Origin: Saprolegnia diclina VS20
Taxonomy: Eukaryota; Oomycota; Saprolegniomycetes; Saprolegniales; Saprolegniaceae
NCBI RefSeq assembly: GCF_000281045.1
Contig: NW_008246096.1
Location: forward strand, 284,455-348,454
DNA length: 64,000 nt
Direction: 5' to 3'
Shown here: positions 33,177-44,156 of the stretch, piece after piece
How positions within the stretch are numbered: position 1 is the stretch's first letter
Layout: each line of letters begins with the position of its first letter
The notes under the pieces: model-generated
What the model was told of the DNA's origin: nothing
Databases searched by the model: none
The model's input: only the letters and a program-made list of their open reading frames with translations
Position numbers and translations under genes: made by a program

Positions 33177-36100
33177 ATGGCATCGAACGACGATATCTTC
33201 AGCCTCTTTGGCGCGCCGCCGCCGCCCGTCAAGCCGACCCGGACGACGCCGCCGGTCCAGCCGCTCTCGCTGCCCAAGAACTTTGGCAGCGCGCGGCAGA
33301 GCCTCTCGACGCTCTCGGTCACGTTCTTTGCGTCGTGCTCAGAGCTGCATCTGCCGACGGTCAACAGCACGGCGCAGAACGTCTTGCGCGGCGCCATGTC
33401 GGTGCTGGGCACGGCAGGTGGAAAGGCCAAGCTGCCCGAGTGCGCGATCCAGGTCGAGGTCAAGGCGGCGAACCGGACGCCGCTGCCGCACGCACCACGC
33501 TACACGACCGAGAAGGTGCGGAGCCGCAATCCGGCCTTTGTCATTGGCCTCACGCTCGAGCTGCCGGCGACGACGCCGCCCGACTCGCTCGTGTGCTTCA
33601 ACGTCGTCTTGACCGAGGAAGGTGCAAACGGCAAGGTCGTCGCCCACACCGACGTCTCGTGGCTGCATTTGCTACAAAACTACGAGCACGGTGCCTCGTC
33701 GGTCTACTTGCCGCTCACGTCGACCGTCACCGACGCGGCCGTCCTCACACTTCGCTTTGCACGCGTCGCGCCGCTCTCGCATGCGCTTCTCGAGACGCAG
33801 AACGAGATCATCCGATGCTACGCGTTCCCGTCAACGACCAACCCGCTGCACTTGCCGACGCTCGTGAGCGAAGAGCTGGCCGAGGTTGGGCCCAGCGTGC
33901 AAATGCCGCTCCTCTTCCTTCGCCACTGCCGCCGCGAGCTCGAGGGCGCCTACCACCTCTGGCGCGTGCGCTACAACAACGCGCGGAAGCGGCTCAAGCA
34001 CTTTGCCGACGGCGACGATGCGATGCGCAACGGCTGTGACGTCTTCCGCGTCTCGGTCGTCGCCGCACGCAACCTATTGGTGCCAGTCGCCAACGTGCCG
34101 CGCAAGACGTCGCCGGTGCGTCCGCCCAACCCGCTAAGCCCGCGCGAGATGCTAAAGAAGCAATACTCGCCCAAGCGCGGCTCTTCGGCGGAGGATGCGC
34201 TGACACCGCGCTGTGGCGTGCACCCGTTCGTGATGGTGCTCTTCAACGAGACCGAGTCGGCGGCAACGCCCCTGCAGCAAAGCCCATGGCATCTCGTCGG
34301 CCGCACCAACACCGAGTACGAGTCGCTCTCGCCGCGATTTGGCAGCAACCAAAACGTCCACCTGTGTCCGCATGGCGTAGCAGCCACCAAGCACTGCGTG
34401 GCGTCGTCGCTGCATACGAAAGCCGACGTCGAGGGCAAGCCAGGGTCCAAGCAAACGTTCCTCTCGTGGTTTCGGCCGTCGCGCCACCAAGTGCTCTCGG
34501 GCGCGCTGCAGTGGGATGTCTACGGCGAGGCTGAGAATGAGGGCCAAAGCGCAGTCGAAGTCGGCCAAGTGTTTATCTCGCTCAACGACTTGCGCCCGCT
34601 CATGACGCCCGAGACGCGCAACGTGGTGCCGAATGGCCTCTCGCTGCACACGGCCATGTGGGTCCCAATCCTCAACCGGCAGCAGCAACCGGTGGGCGAG
34701 CTCTACTTGGACTTGCAGATTCGATTGACGTCGCTTCCGTTTGTGCTCGAGTCGGAACACAACACGCACGCGTCCAAGCCCGGGCAGGCGAAAGCAGACG
34801 ACACGCCGCTCTTCCGCCTTGCGTCGTCGACGGTACGTAGCTCTCGCGATAACCCAACATCGACAACGATGTAGATGGACCGCGCACTGCGCGAAACCAT
34901 GGCGATCCCGAGCGACCAAGAACACTACTCGATCGGGTTCCTCCACGCCCACGTCATGGAGCTCGATCGCCAAGTGAAGGAGCTCGCCGCCATGATCCGC
35001 ACGGCCGAGACCCGCCAGAGCCAGCGCATCTGGTTCAAAGGCAGTGGCGACAAGAAGAAGCGCGACGTGCAGGCGTTCCCGACCAACTTGCACGTGTCGT
35101 ATCTGCGCAAGTACGCGTGGCCCGCAGCCTCGCCCCGTCCGAACGTCCACGCCGAGCCGAGCCAGTTTGACTTGCTGGGGCTGCACGATGACATACCGCC
35201 CGCTGTTGCAGCGACGCCACCGCCGAGCATGGTAGCCAAGTCCCATAGTACTCTGGTGCGATGCTTGATTGGCGTAGGAGAACCCCACGTTGATGACGTA
35301 CGCGACCGTCACGTGTGGCGCCCCGACAGCCCACGCGCTGGGGCTGGACGACCAAGGGCTCATCGGTCTCGAGGACAAGCTCGTGCGCGTCAAGACGCAG
35401 ATCGCGCTGGTCGCCAACGGCGTCAAGAACCTCCATAGCAACGTCATGGTCGAAGGGGGCGTCAAGACGTTCGAGCGACCGGTGCTCGTGCCGGTCGACG
35501 ATGCCGACGACGTCAGTAGCACCGACACCGAGCACGCGGCCGCCGAGAAGCACGACGAGTCGACCGAGGCCAAGGCTGCGAGCTGGTCGCTGGCCGCAAA
35601 AGCGCGCAAGACGATGACCAAGACGCTGGGCACGCGCTTGACGCGGCACCCGAGCGACGAGACGATTGCGCCGTCGGCCCTTGCGCTCCGTGAGACGTTT
35701 GAAGCGTGCAAGTACCAGTACTACTTTCGCAAATGCATCTGCGTCTCGCAGGCCGTCTCGGCGCTCGTGACGTCGTTCTTGGCCTCACTCGAGCTGCACA
35801 TGGAAGCGTCGCCCGAGATCCTCCACCAGTGGGCGTCCGTCGGGTACCTCATTGGCTGGGAGAGCTTGATCTCGTCGCAGGGCAAGGAGCTCACGATGCT
35901 CTCCGATGCGTGGGCAACCATCAAGTGCCTCGAGCGCTTTGCGTTCCAGCTCGACGACGCGATCGAGACGCTGATGCTCGAAGAGACGGGCGCCAACCAC
36001 GAAGGCTACGTGATTCGTATTCCGTGCCTCGGTGCCCCGAAGGACCTCGGGCTCATTCGGGTTACGTCGGTCCTCTTCACCCAAGGCATCAACGAGATGC

Positions 36101-36678
36101 AGTCGCTGGCCAACATGGTGGGCACGTCGGGCGTCGAGCTCCAAAGCACGATCAACAACGCGAGCTTTCAGACGCTGCAGCAATACCACGCCAAGTACCT
36201 CGCGCTCAACGTCGAGTCGGACCGGACGACCGCGCAGCTGCTGCTCGATCCGCTCATGGCCGTCGTCCAAGCCGAGAACGCGGCGGCGAAGAACACGCGC
36301 ATCCTCCTCGAGGCGTCGGACGCGGTGCGCCGCATGAACGGCGGCCGCGTGACGTACTGCAAGAGCGGGAAGGACCGCACCGCCATGTCGGTCACGCTCG
36401 ACCAAGCGCGCGTGCTCTTCAAGCGCGCGAACGTGCAAAACCCGTTTTTGGTCACGTCGCCGACGCACGCGTCCCAAGAGATGGTCTCGAGCGACGAACT
36501 TGCCGCCGCGAACCTCATGCGCGAGTACGGCGTGCGCATCGCCGTCGCCAAGAAGAACGTCGGGCGCCCAAAGTACTCGTTCAACTCGATCCAGCGCAAG
36601 CTCTTGCCCGAGTTGTACCGGCCGCCGACATCGACGATCCAGGACATGGTCACGTCTGTGACCGCGCGCGACTCGTAA
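33177..36678 (+). CDS. INPP4-type phosphoinositide 4-phosphatase, paralogue 2
   Basis: Three exons (33177-34832, 34875-35231, 35278-36678) encode 1137 aa. A Pro-rich leader (MASNDDIFSLFGAPPPP) precedes the C2-like region (VTFFASCSELHLPTV). A second C2-like block is FRVSVVAARNLLVPV with HPFVMVLFNET. The middle carries TVTCGAPTAHALGLDDQGL right after the second splice. The phosphatase loop CKSGKDRTAM lies near 36356-36390, followed by FNSIQRKLLPELYRPP. A charged, low-complexity insert (about 35490-35640) is absent from copies 1 and 3. All residues of the CX5R loop are present, so the enzyme should be active. It converges with copy 3, with 53 bp between stops. Confidence 0.86.
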
Positions 36679-36714
36679 GCACGCAATATCCATATCTCAT
36701 ATTGCAATCGGATG

Positions 36715-36729
36715 TTGATACATTGATAC
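36715..36729. repeat. Paired TTGATAC motif between convergent INPP4 stops
   Basis: Two TTGATAC units with a one-base spacer, lying in the 53 bp between the two INPP4 stop codons. Similar pairs occur at 2176-2190 and 14498-14512 (both in introns), with an inverted version at 26637-26651. Confidence 0.5.
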
Positions 36730-36731
36730 AT

Positions 36732-39700
36732 TTACGAATCGTCGACGTCGTGCGAGCCCTGGATCGCGGCGTGCGACGGACGGTAGATCTTCGGAAGGCA
36801 CTTGCGCTGGAGGCTGTTGAACGAGTAGCGCGCTTGGCCGACGTTCTTCTTGGCGACTTCGATGCGCACGCCGTACTCGCGCATGAGGTTCGCGATCGGT
36901 TTGATCTCAAGCCACTCTTTCTCCATCGTCGACTCCTTCATGAGGACCGTGGCTTGCTTCCACGTGCTGCCGAGGATGCGCGCTTGGTCCAGCGTGACCG
37001 ACATGGCGGTGCGGTCCTTCCCGCTCTTGCAAAACGTGACGCGGCCGCCGTTCATGCGCCGCACATTGTCGGACGCTTCGAGGAGGATGCGCGTGTTCTT
37101 CTTCTCCGTGCTGCCGATCAACGTCGCGAGCGGCTCGAGACGCAAGGACGCGCAGCTGTGGACGAGCCCGGGGCTGCTGTTGAGACTCGCGAGGTACTTC
37201 TGCAGCGCCTACGTCCACTGTCACAAAGGTCCCTCGATAGACAAGGCGAGGGTACCTTGAGCGACTTTTCATTGACGCGCGTCTGGAGTTCAATGCCCTG
37301 CGCGCCGACTGCGTTGGCCAGTGTCTGCATCTCGTTGATGCCTTGGGTGAAGAGCACTGCGGTCACCGAGATGAGCTGACCGTCTTGGAGCGCTGGCGGA
37401 AGCGAGCCAAAGTGCACCGATGGCATGGGCAAGTCGAGAACGTAGCCGTCGTCGCGCTCGCGCAGCTCCATCTCGACGTCGCCCGAGACGAGGCGGATCG
37501 CAAAGCGCTCGAGCGACTTGACGGCGACCCACGCGTCCGAGAGCATGCGGAGCTCCTTGCCCTGCGTTGAGACGAGCGACTCCCACCCGAGAAGGAAGCC
37601 GACGGTGGCCCACTGCGCCATGATGGCGTCGTGGTTGGGCACCATGCGCTGCACGCACAGCTCGAGCTGCGTCATGAACGTCGTGACGAGCACGCTCAGC
37701 GCTTGCGAGACACACACGGCTTTCCGGAGACCGTACTCGGTCTTGACGCGCACCATGTTCTTCTCGCACGCGAGCAGCGACTCCTCCATCTCGATGAGAC
37801 CGCCCTTGGAGAGCCCGAGGCTGTGGGCCGTCGGCGCGCCGCACGTGACTGTCGAGTACGTCACGTCAACCTCGAGCATGTCCTGGAGCTCCAAGACAGC
37901 GATATCGTCGAGCGACGTCGAGTCGAGGCGGCTCAGGAACGCCGACATGTCGGTGCCCGGCACGATCGACGCTTCGGCTTCGCGCACGACCGGCGACGGA
38001 CCGCGAAAGAGTCGAAAGTAGGCGACGTGCAAGTTGGTCGCGAGCGGCTGCACCTCGGCCTTGGTCTTGTCCATGCTCGAGCGGAACCACTCGTCCGCGT
38101 GGTCGTGGTTGTAGTTGATCCACTGACCGAGCTGCGCGAGCGACCCTTCAAGGGCGTCGACTTCGTCTCGGAGCTCAGGAATCGTGAGCGGCTTGGCCGA
38201 CTCGGCGGCAGCGAGCTTGTTCTGCCACGTCTTGTCGCGCACGGGGTCGGCGAGCTTGAACAGCGTGCCGTGGATCCCCGGGATGGTGTCTTCGGGCTCG
38301 AGAAGAAAGGGCAACGTCGTGCGTTTGAGCTGGATGCGCAAGAGAATCTCGCCGCGGACGTCGCCGGTCGGCGAGAGAACGGGCAGCCACTTGGTGACGT
38401 TGATGGCGTACACGTCGTTGGAGCCTTCGTACAAGATGGCCTTGATGGGCACGAGCACTTGGCCAATGTCGATCTGGCCATCGTGGTGGCTCACACACTC
38501 GCTCGCGACATCAAACTGCAGCACGCGCTCGAGCGCATGGTTGCTGCTGTGGCCGTCGGCGTTGACGGGCGACGGGCGGTAGAACACAAAGTTTTGGTTC
38601 TTCTTGCTCGAGCTCGTGCTCACGGGCGAGTGGCCATTGCTGTTGGAGCGAGACCGACGGGGCGTGCTCCCGTCCTTCTTACTGGGCTCGCTTGGTGTCT
38701 TGGGCTTGGTGTCGAGGACGATGTTGGCGGCCCAGTTGGGCTCGGACGTGTTGGCTTCGACGTTGGTCTTGCCTTCGGAGATCTCGATCGGCCGCTTGCC
38801 CTTTGTCGTCTCGCGGAATTTGACCATGACGAACGGGTTGAGCGTGATGCTGCCCGCGTCGTTCGCCCCCGATGCCGACGACGACGACCGGCTCGTGCGC
38901 GTCGGCGCCATCGGCGGGAGGTTCGGTGGCAGCTTGAGCCCGCGGCCGCTAATGACCTCGATCGCGTACACATCGCAGCCGCTCGCAAGCGCTTCTTCGT
39001 CGGACGCAAAGTCCATGGCGGACTTGCGGGCGTTCTTGTACCGGACCGTCCAGAGGCGGTGCATGGCCTCAGTCTCCTTGTACGCTTGGTGCAGCAAGAG
39101 CGGGGGTACGGACGCGTGGTACCCGACTTCAAGGACCTCTTCGGTCGCGACCAGCGTCCGCTTGGAGCGGATCTCCTTGGCGTCCTTCTCCGGGTTGAGC
39201 GAGTACATGTGGAGGAGCATGTTTTGCGTGGGCACGACTGAGTGCTTGACCGGGAAGACGCGGCCAAATGTGAGGCTCAAGATCGCATCCGATGTGCCCG
39301 TCATCGCCAGCGGCATATGCACGACGGGCGAGCCCTGGCGGAAGCTCTCGAGGAGCGTGGCGCACGAGATTTCACCGCGCGCGACGATCTTCTCGAGGCC
39401 AACGTCGGTCTGCTGGACACGAAAGTAGAGCGAGTACGAGGCCGCTGACCCCCGCGGCGTCTTGGTCGAGAGCGGGATCGGGATCGTAAAGCCCATCGTG
39501 TACGACGGGTTGCGCGACCGGCGCGGCTCGGTGGCCTGCGCGTGCACGACAATGTTGTCGGTCGGTCGACGCATCTCGACTTCGACCTTGCATTCGGGCG
39601 TCGACGCCTCCGAGTTCTTCTTCTTGAAGACCGACTGGAAGAACGACTGCGGCAGCGCCGGCAGGTGCAAGTTGGTACACGACGCAAAGAGCGTAATGAG

Positions 39701-40081
39701 CTCCTTCCGGATCGGCCGCTCCGAGTCGGTGCGCGACATGGTCATGCGCTTGAGTGGCGGCTTGACGAGGAGCGGCGCAGCCACTGGCGCGGTTTCTGGC
39801 ACGGCGACTGACGTGGCCTCGAGCGTACTAACTGACACGGGCGCAGGGACTGGCGTGACCTCGGGCGTACAGACTGTCTCGGGCGCAGGGGCTGGCGTGG
39901 CCTCGGGTGCGTCGAGTGGCGTGGCCTCTGTCAAAGTGACGGACTTGGCCTCAGACGCCACCGGTGCAGCTGCGTCCTCTGCAGGCGCTCCAGCAGGCAG
40001 CGTCACGTCAATGGGCGCGGGCGGCGCCAAGGCGACGGTCGGCGCGTCGGCGATGGGCGTCGGTTCCTCGTGCGTCGCCAT
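36732..40081 (-). CDS. INPP4-type phosphoinositide 4-phosphatase, paralogue 3
   Basis: Two exons (40081-37256, 37208-36732) encode 1100 aa. ATG 40081 opens a 130-residue Ala/Pro/Thr/Val-rich low-complexity leader (MATHEEPTPIADAP...) with repeated AP.PV/AP.TV phrases. The shared core starts at ITLFASCTNLHLPALPQSF. Other blocks: YAIEVISGRGLKLPPN with LNPFVMVKFRET, TVTCGAPTAHSLGLSKGGL, and the catalytic loop CKSGKDRTAM near 37035. The single intron in the C-terminal third sits at the same place as in copy 1, right after the motif NEMQ.LAN, showing common descent. The leader is unique to this copy and may affect localisation. Confidence 0.86.
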
Positions 40082-40879
40082 GATCGAGAACGGGAAATGG
40101 GCCAACTTCGTCAATTCGGTGACGAATTTTAATAATATTTGGATTTAAATATTCGCGCACGGAATAAAATTCAGTGCTAACGCCAGCATGTGGCTTTGGT
40201 GACTGAATAAAAAGACACTGCACGCTCGTAAATTAATATAGTCCTCACAACCGCGCACGCGAGCTCAAATCGCCAAGGCGGCGGCGTAGCAACCGAGCAA
40301 CCGAACGGCCGAGCCCACGGGCTTGCTCCTGCTGCCAGGACGCTGCATGCGGTTGACGCCGCAGACCGCAGATGCGAAGAAGCCGCGAGCAACTGCACCG
40401 CGCTGTGCGTCGCATGCCCTTGCGATAGGTCCCACGCTCGGAACATGTGCGACGGGGGCACATGACGTGACGCCGAGCCACCGAGTGCACGTGGCACCGC
40501 TCACACTGCGCCGCTCTGGATCGCTTATCGAGCGCTGAACCAAGCAGCCACAAGGCCAGGATGCGATGCGAGACCACTTTGGCCATGGCCACGAACGTAG
40601 CCCATGCATGACGGCATGACGGGCACACGGTGTACCGTAGTACAGTTCACAGCGTGGTGCTTGGGATACTGTGCTTGAAGTGGTGGTCGACCTCGACAAC
40701 CCGGTGGCAGAGACACCCATGTCCGCACCCGGTGTATGTCTGTCGCACAGCTCCAAGACAATGCTGTACAAAGTGCGGCTGCAATGTCTTGCCGTCGTTG
40801 GCACGCCTGCACAACGTGTCCGCGCCTGCGACGACGCCCACCGACGCTCTGGTGGCATGGACATGCAGCCGACCTCGTG

Positions 40880-40953
<74 letters not shown>

Positions 40954-41084
40954 CTGGCATGGCCAGTGGAGGTCTTGCCTCCGCGGTGCTAGCATCTCGC
41001 TTTGTCAACGCGGATGTCCAAGCGATACTTGTCATCGATCCACCCTCTCTCTTGTGTGTGGTGTGTTATCTAATGGTCGTATGT
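40082..41084. other. Intergenic region with tetranucleotide microsatellite
   Basis: About 1 kb without a supported gene. AT-rich near 40110-40160, probably the promoter of INPP4 copy 3. It contains the ATCT microsatellite listed separately. ORFs crossing it are mainly products of the repeat. Confidence 0.4.
40880..40953 (+). repeat. (ATCT)n microsatellite, about 18 copies
   Basis: Perfect tetranucleotide tract of about 74 bp, seen directly. It lies about 130 bp beyond the glycosyltransferase stop codon, probably outside its coding region. Likely length-polymorphic. Confidence 0.97.
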
Positions 41085-42954
41085 CTAAGGCTGCCTCTTC
41101 TTTCTCAACGTCTTCTCGACGGGGTCGTCGTCCAAGTCGTCGGGCACTTCGTTCAGGAACGTCCCGGTGCCCTTGAGTTCGTTGAGGAGCTCTTCCATTT
41201 TGCGGCGGAAGAACTTGATTTGCGCAAGGTACCGGTCCCGGCCATTCGTCGCGCGCCGCTCGCGTTCGTACGACGGCATCTTCAGGACCGTGTCAACCGC
41301 ATCGCAGATGTAGCTCCCGTGCACGTCGTACTCCATGCTCGTGGCGTTGCGCAGGCCGTGTTTGTACTTGAAGTCGGGCGCGAGCATTTGGTGTCTAACG
41401 TTCAGATTCAGATTTACAAATCTCATCTCAATGCCGTCGCACCCGGCGCTCGGGATGACGTCGGCCGCAATGAGCACGCCCGAGTTGGCATCGACGAGCT
41501 CGTTCATCGGTGCGCCGTTGGTCGTGAGCACCAACGCGCCCGAGGCGCGTGCTTGGTTGATATAGTGGCCAAAGCTAGATCATTCATGTCATTTCCACAG
41601 TGTAGGAAGCACGTACCCTTCCATCTTGCTCGGACAGAGAATGACGGGCGCTTCGGCGAGGAGCTTCCCGAAGGCGACCGCATTGACATCGTCGCCCCAA
41701 TGAAACGCAATGTTGGCCGGCGTCGCATTCGCAAAGAGCTCATGATAATGGTCGCGCGACGACTCGTCGAGCGAGTACAAATCCAAGGGCGGAAGGTCGT
41801 CGCGACCAGCCCAGCAGTCGAGGATCTGCCGCGTGCTCTTTTGCGTACTAGACAACATATTGACTATCGAACGGTAGACACACGACGATAGAGCTACCTG
41901 TGGCCGTTGGCGTGGAAGAAGCGCAGCGAGCGAAAGTCCCGCGGCTTGATGCGCTCGACAGCGTGCTGCTTCGAGTGCCACTTGGTGAGCGTCGTCGGAT
42001 CTGACGACGTGTGCTGCGTGTACAGCACGCGTGTCTTGCGCGGGTTGCCTTCCTGCGCGTACCTACACCGCTTGCATGAGACATTGGTCGAGAGATGGAA
42101 TGAGTCGTAGTAGGACCAGGCGACGACGCGGCGGTAGCAGTCGCGCGTCTTGCAGAGGACGTAGTCGACGCTCCAGTAGTGCTGCGCGCGAAGCTCGTGC
42201 ATTTCAATGTTGGGCATGAGAACCACGGGCTTCTCCTACCACGCGGTCAGGACACGAAATAAGAACGTCGCATTGTACATCGGGAAACTTGGCCATGTCG
42301 GGGACGCCGCGCCAGTAGTGGTTCATGAGCACAAGTGGCGTCGTCGGGCAGAGCTCAAAGTACGTTGTGAACGTCCCTAGAATGGAGCAGCATCGTGGCA
42401 GCAGGAAGCGAATTGAAGCGCGTACCATCGGCGCGCTGGAAGCGCATGTCGAATACCCAGTGTGGCAAGGCGCGCGCGTGCAGGAACTGGACGTACGCCA
42501 TACCGTCTTCGCAGTAGCCGTGGGAGCGCAAGTCCGACGGAAGAAAGACGTCGACGTCGTGGCAGTCGCCCAAGTGCTCCAGCAGCAGCGCGTGGTCCAT
42601 CTCGGGCGTGAGGAGAAGCCGGTTGGTGCCGTTGGTTTGGAACGAGATCACAGCGTCCTTGGCATTGAGGCAGATCTCGTTGAGTGTGTTCATCTCGAGG
42701 AGGTCGGCCACGAGGCGGTTCCGGTCGTATTTGCTCGGCCCACGCAGGCTAAGGTCGAAGCCATAGCTGTTGTTGTAGGCGCCGACAAAGAAGAGCTGGA
42801 GGGCGACCAGGGCGAGGACGCTCAGGAGCAGGACGCGGGTCAGCCGGATGCTGTAGCAAGCCGCGTGGCTGTCGCGGAACTGGTGCTACAGCCATGTCCA
42901 TCAGCGGCCACCACGACAGAGGCGGCTACGTACCTGGAACTTGCCCACCGCCAT
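41085..42954 (-). CDS. Type II membrane glycosyltransferase, GT4-like (group 1)
   Basis: ATG 42954 starts a 7-codon exon (MAVGKFQ) spliced to HQFRDSHAACYSIRL and a single signal-anchor helix (VLLLSVLALVALQLFFVGA). The luminal domain includes HDVDVFLPSDLRSHGYCEDG, PTTPLVLMNHYWRG, VDYVLCKTRDCYR, VLYTQHTSSDP and a C-terminal nucleotide-sugar part APVILCPSKMEGYG joined by splicing to HYINQARASGALVLTTNGAP, which matches the E-G-x-G-H-Y...NEL region of group 1 transferases. About five introns. The topology implies Golgi or ER. The sugar and acceptor are unknown. The C-terminus is charged (EKTLRKKRQP). Confidence 0.72.
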
Positions 42955-43263
42955 CGCCGCCCGGAACTCTCCTGCCAGCACGTCGGGTTGGATTGAATGC
43001 GACTCGCACTTGATTGGTCAAAATGCAAAACGTTCAACCAATCCGACGCGTCAGTACCACGAGGTTTTGCACACGTCGGAACGCGTTGACGCAATTTTAA
43101 ATCCCTTGATTTTTGTATCGCAGCCGTATTTGCGTCGACGCACTTTTGCGACACCATCTGGTACGCGACCTTTTTCTGAGATTGCACTTGGTGTGTCTAT
43201 TCGCGACCGCTCTTTCTCGGTCGACGCAATTATTGACACAAGTATTGACGCAAATTCGACGGA
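42955..43263. promoter_or_regulatory. Bidirectional promoter with repeated GACGCAA motifs and CCAAT boxes
   Basis: 309 bp between divergent ATGs. It holds a CCAAT box in each orientation (about 43012 and 43037) and four related motifs: TTGACGCAATTTT (43086-43098), GTCGACGCACTTTT (43134-43147), TCGACGCAATTATT (43221-43234) and ATTGACGCAAATT (43243-43255). The repetition is visible; the factor is unknown. Confidence 0.45.
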
Positions 43264-44035
43264 ATGACCTTCCGCTGCGTGACCCAGCGCTGCGAGGCCG
43301 CCACGCTTCTCATCGTTCGCCGCCTTGCGCTGCCTCCAAGCTCATGCATCTACGCCATGGCGTAGGACAACGTCGACGAGACCGTGAGTATCGGCAAAGG
43401 GTACGCGCGCTACCCCGAGGCGCCGCATGCTAACGATGGGTTAGCCTCATCCTCTATGTGTCGTGGGCAAAAGGAGCGACCGCCGACGACTTGCCCAAGA
43501 TTGGTGCGTTCGCGCATCTCACACTCGGCGCTTATGCTCAGGGCTAGTCAAATCGCTGCTAACGATTCGCCTGCTCAGCGCTCCGTCGGGCAAACCCCAA
43601 AGCATCTGCGAAGGTACTCGTACCGTACACCATTTATATGACGAAGCTGCTGCGCAGCGTCCACGGCGAGCGACGAGCCGGTCCATGTGCTTGTCGTGCC
43701 CCAAGCGGCGCTCACCTCCAAGGTCCAGCGAGGCAAGAACTTGCAGTAGGTCGACTTGTTTCCGTGCCTTCTCGACGCCACAAGCGCGTAGGTACCACGG
43801 GCAGCTCGGCAAGGACGAGGGCGCCGAGGCTCTGTATCTCGCATTCGTCCAGCTACTTGGCGATATGGCCAAGGACCTCGTGCAAGGTACAACGTCCGGT
43901 ACGTCTTCACGGTCATCCCATACTGCACCAACGCATGCGACAGAGCCACGACTGCCCGTCATCCGCGCCGGCACCTTTGGCAATCGTCAAGTCCGACTAT
44001 TTGACCAACTCAGACAGTCATCACACTCCTTGTAG
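43264..44035 (+). CDS. D-aminoacyl-tRNA deacylase-fold protein, animal ATD/DTD2-like
   Basis: Seven short exons inferred: 43264-43314, 43366-43400, 43445-43503, 43548-43613, 43658-43745, 43792-43886, and a last exon ending at 44035. Splicing gives TFRCVTQRCEAATLLI, DNVDETVSIGKGLILYVSWAKGA, TADDLPKIVKSLLTIRLLS, HVLVVPQAALTSKVQRGKNLQYHGQLGKDEG split across two exons, and RAGTFGNRQV. This follows human DTD2/ATD (LIIPQATL, GRNMQYH, GKEEG, HGTYGNRQV) better than canonical DTD (SQFTL). These enzymes clear wrongly charged aminoacyl-tRNA. The C-terminal Gly-Pro motif (NGPxTH) expected after GNRQV is not evident in this frame, so the end may be frameshifted, misassembled or divergent. Next to it, convergent, lies a second editing enzyme. 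Confidence 0.62.
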
Positions 44036-44156
44036 ACGCTCGAGTTTCGATCGGAAGGACCGTTCACGCACATGTTGGAGATGTAAAGAAGTGGAAACAA
44101 AAGCGGTCTCTATGGTGGCGCTACGACTATCTCGCTTACAAGCGATGCCACGAGCT

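Noticed and set aside
32584-33183. 199-codon minus-strand open frame between INPP4 copies 1 and 2
   Set aside because: No domain, inconsistent codon bias, and it covers the CCAAT-rich promoter of copy 2; a small gene cannot be excluded but is not supported.
34152-35711. 519-codon minus-strand open frame
   Set aside because: Overlaps the coding exons of INPP4 copy 2 in antisense and lacks any recognisable feature.
37631-39241. 536-codon plus-strand open frame
   Set aside because: Antisense shadow of INPP4 copy 3 with no motifs of its own.
40880-40953. Tetranucleotide tract considered as a CRISPR-like or telomeric array
   Set aside because: It is a simple uninterrupted 4-bp repeat without spacers and does not match a telomere unit.
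40671-41891. 406-codon plus-strand open frame containing an Ile-Tyr-Leu-Ser repeat
   Set aside because: The repeat is just the translated ATCT microsatellite, and the rest is antisense to the glycosyltransferase.
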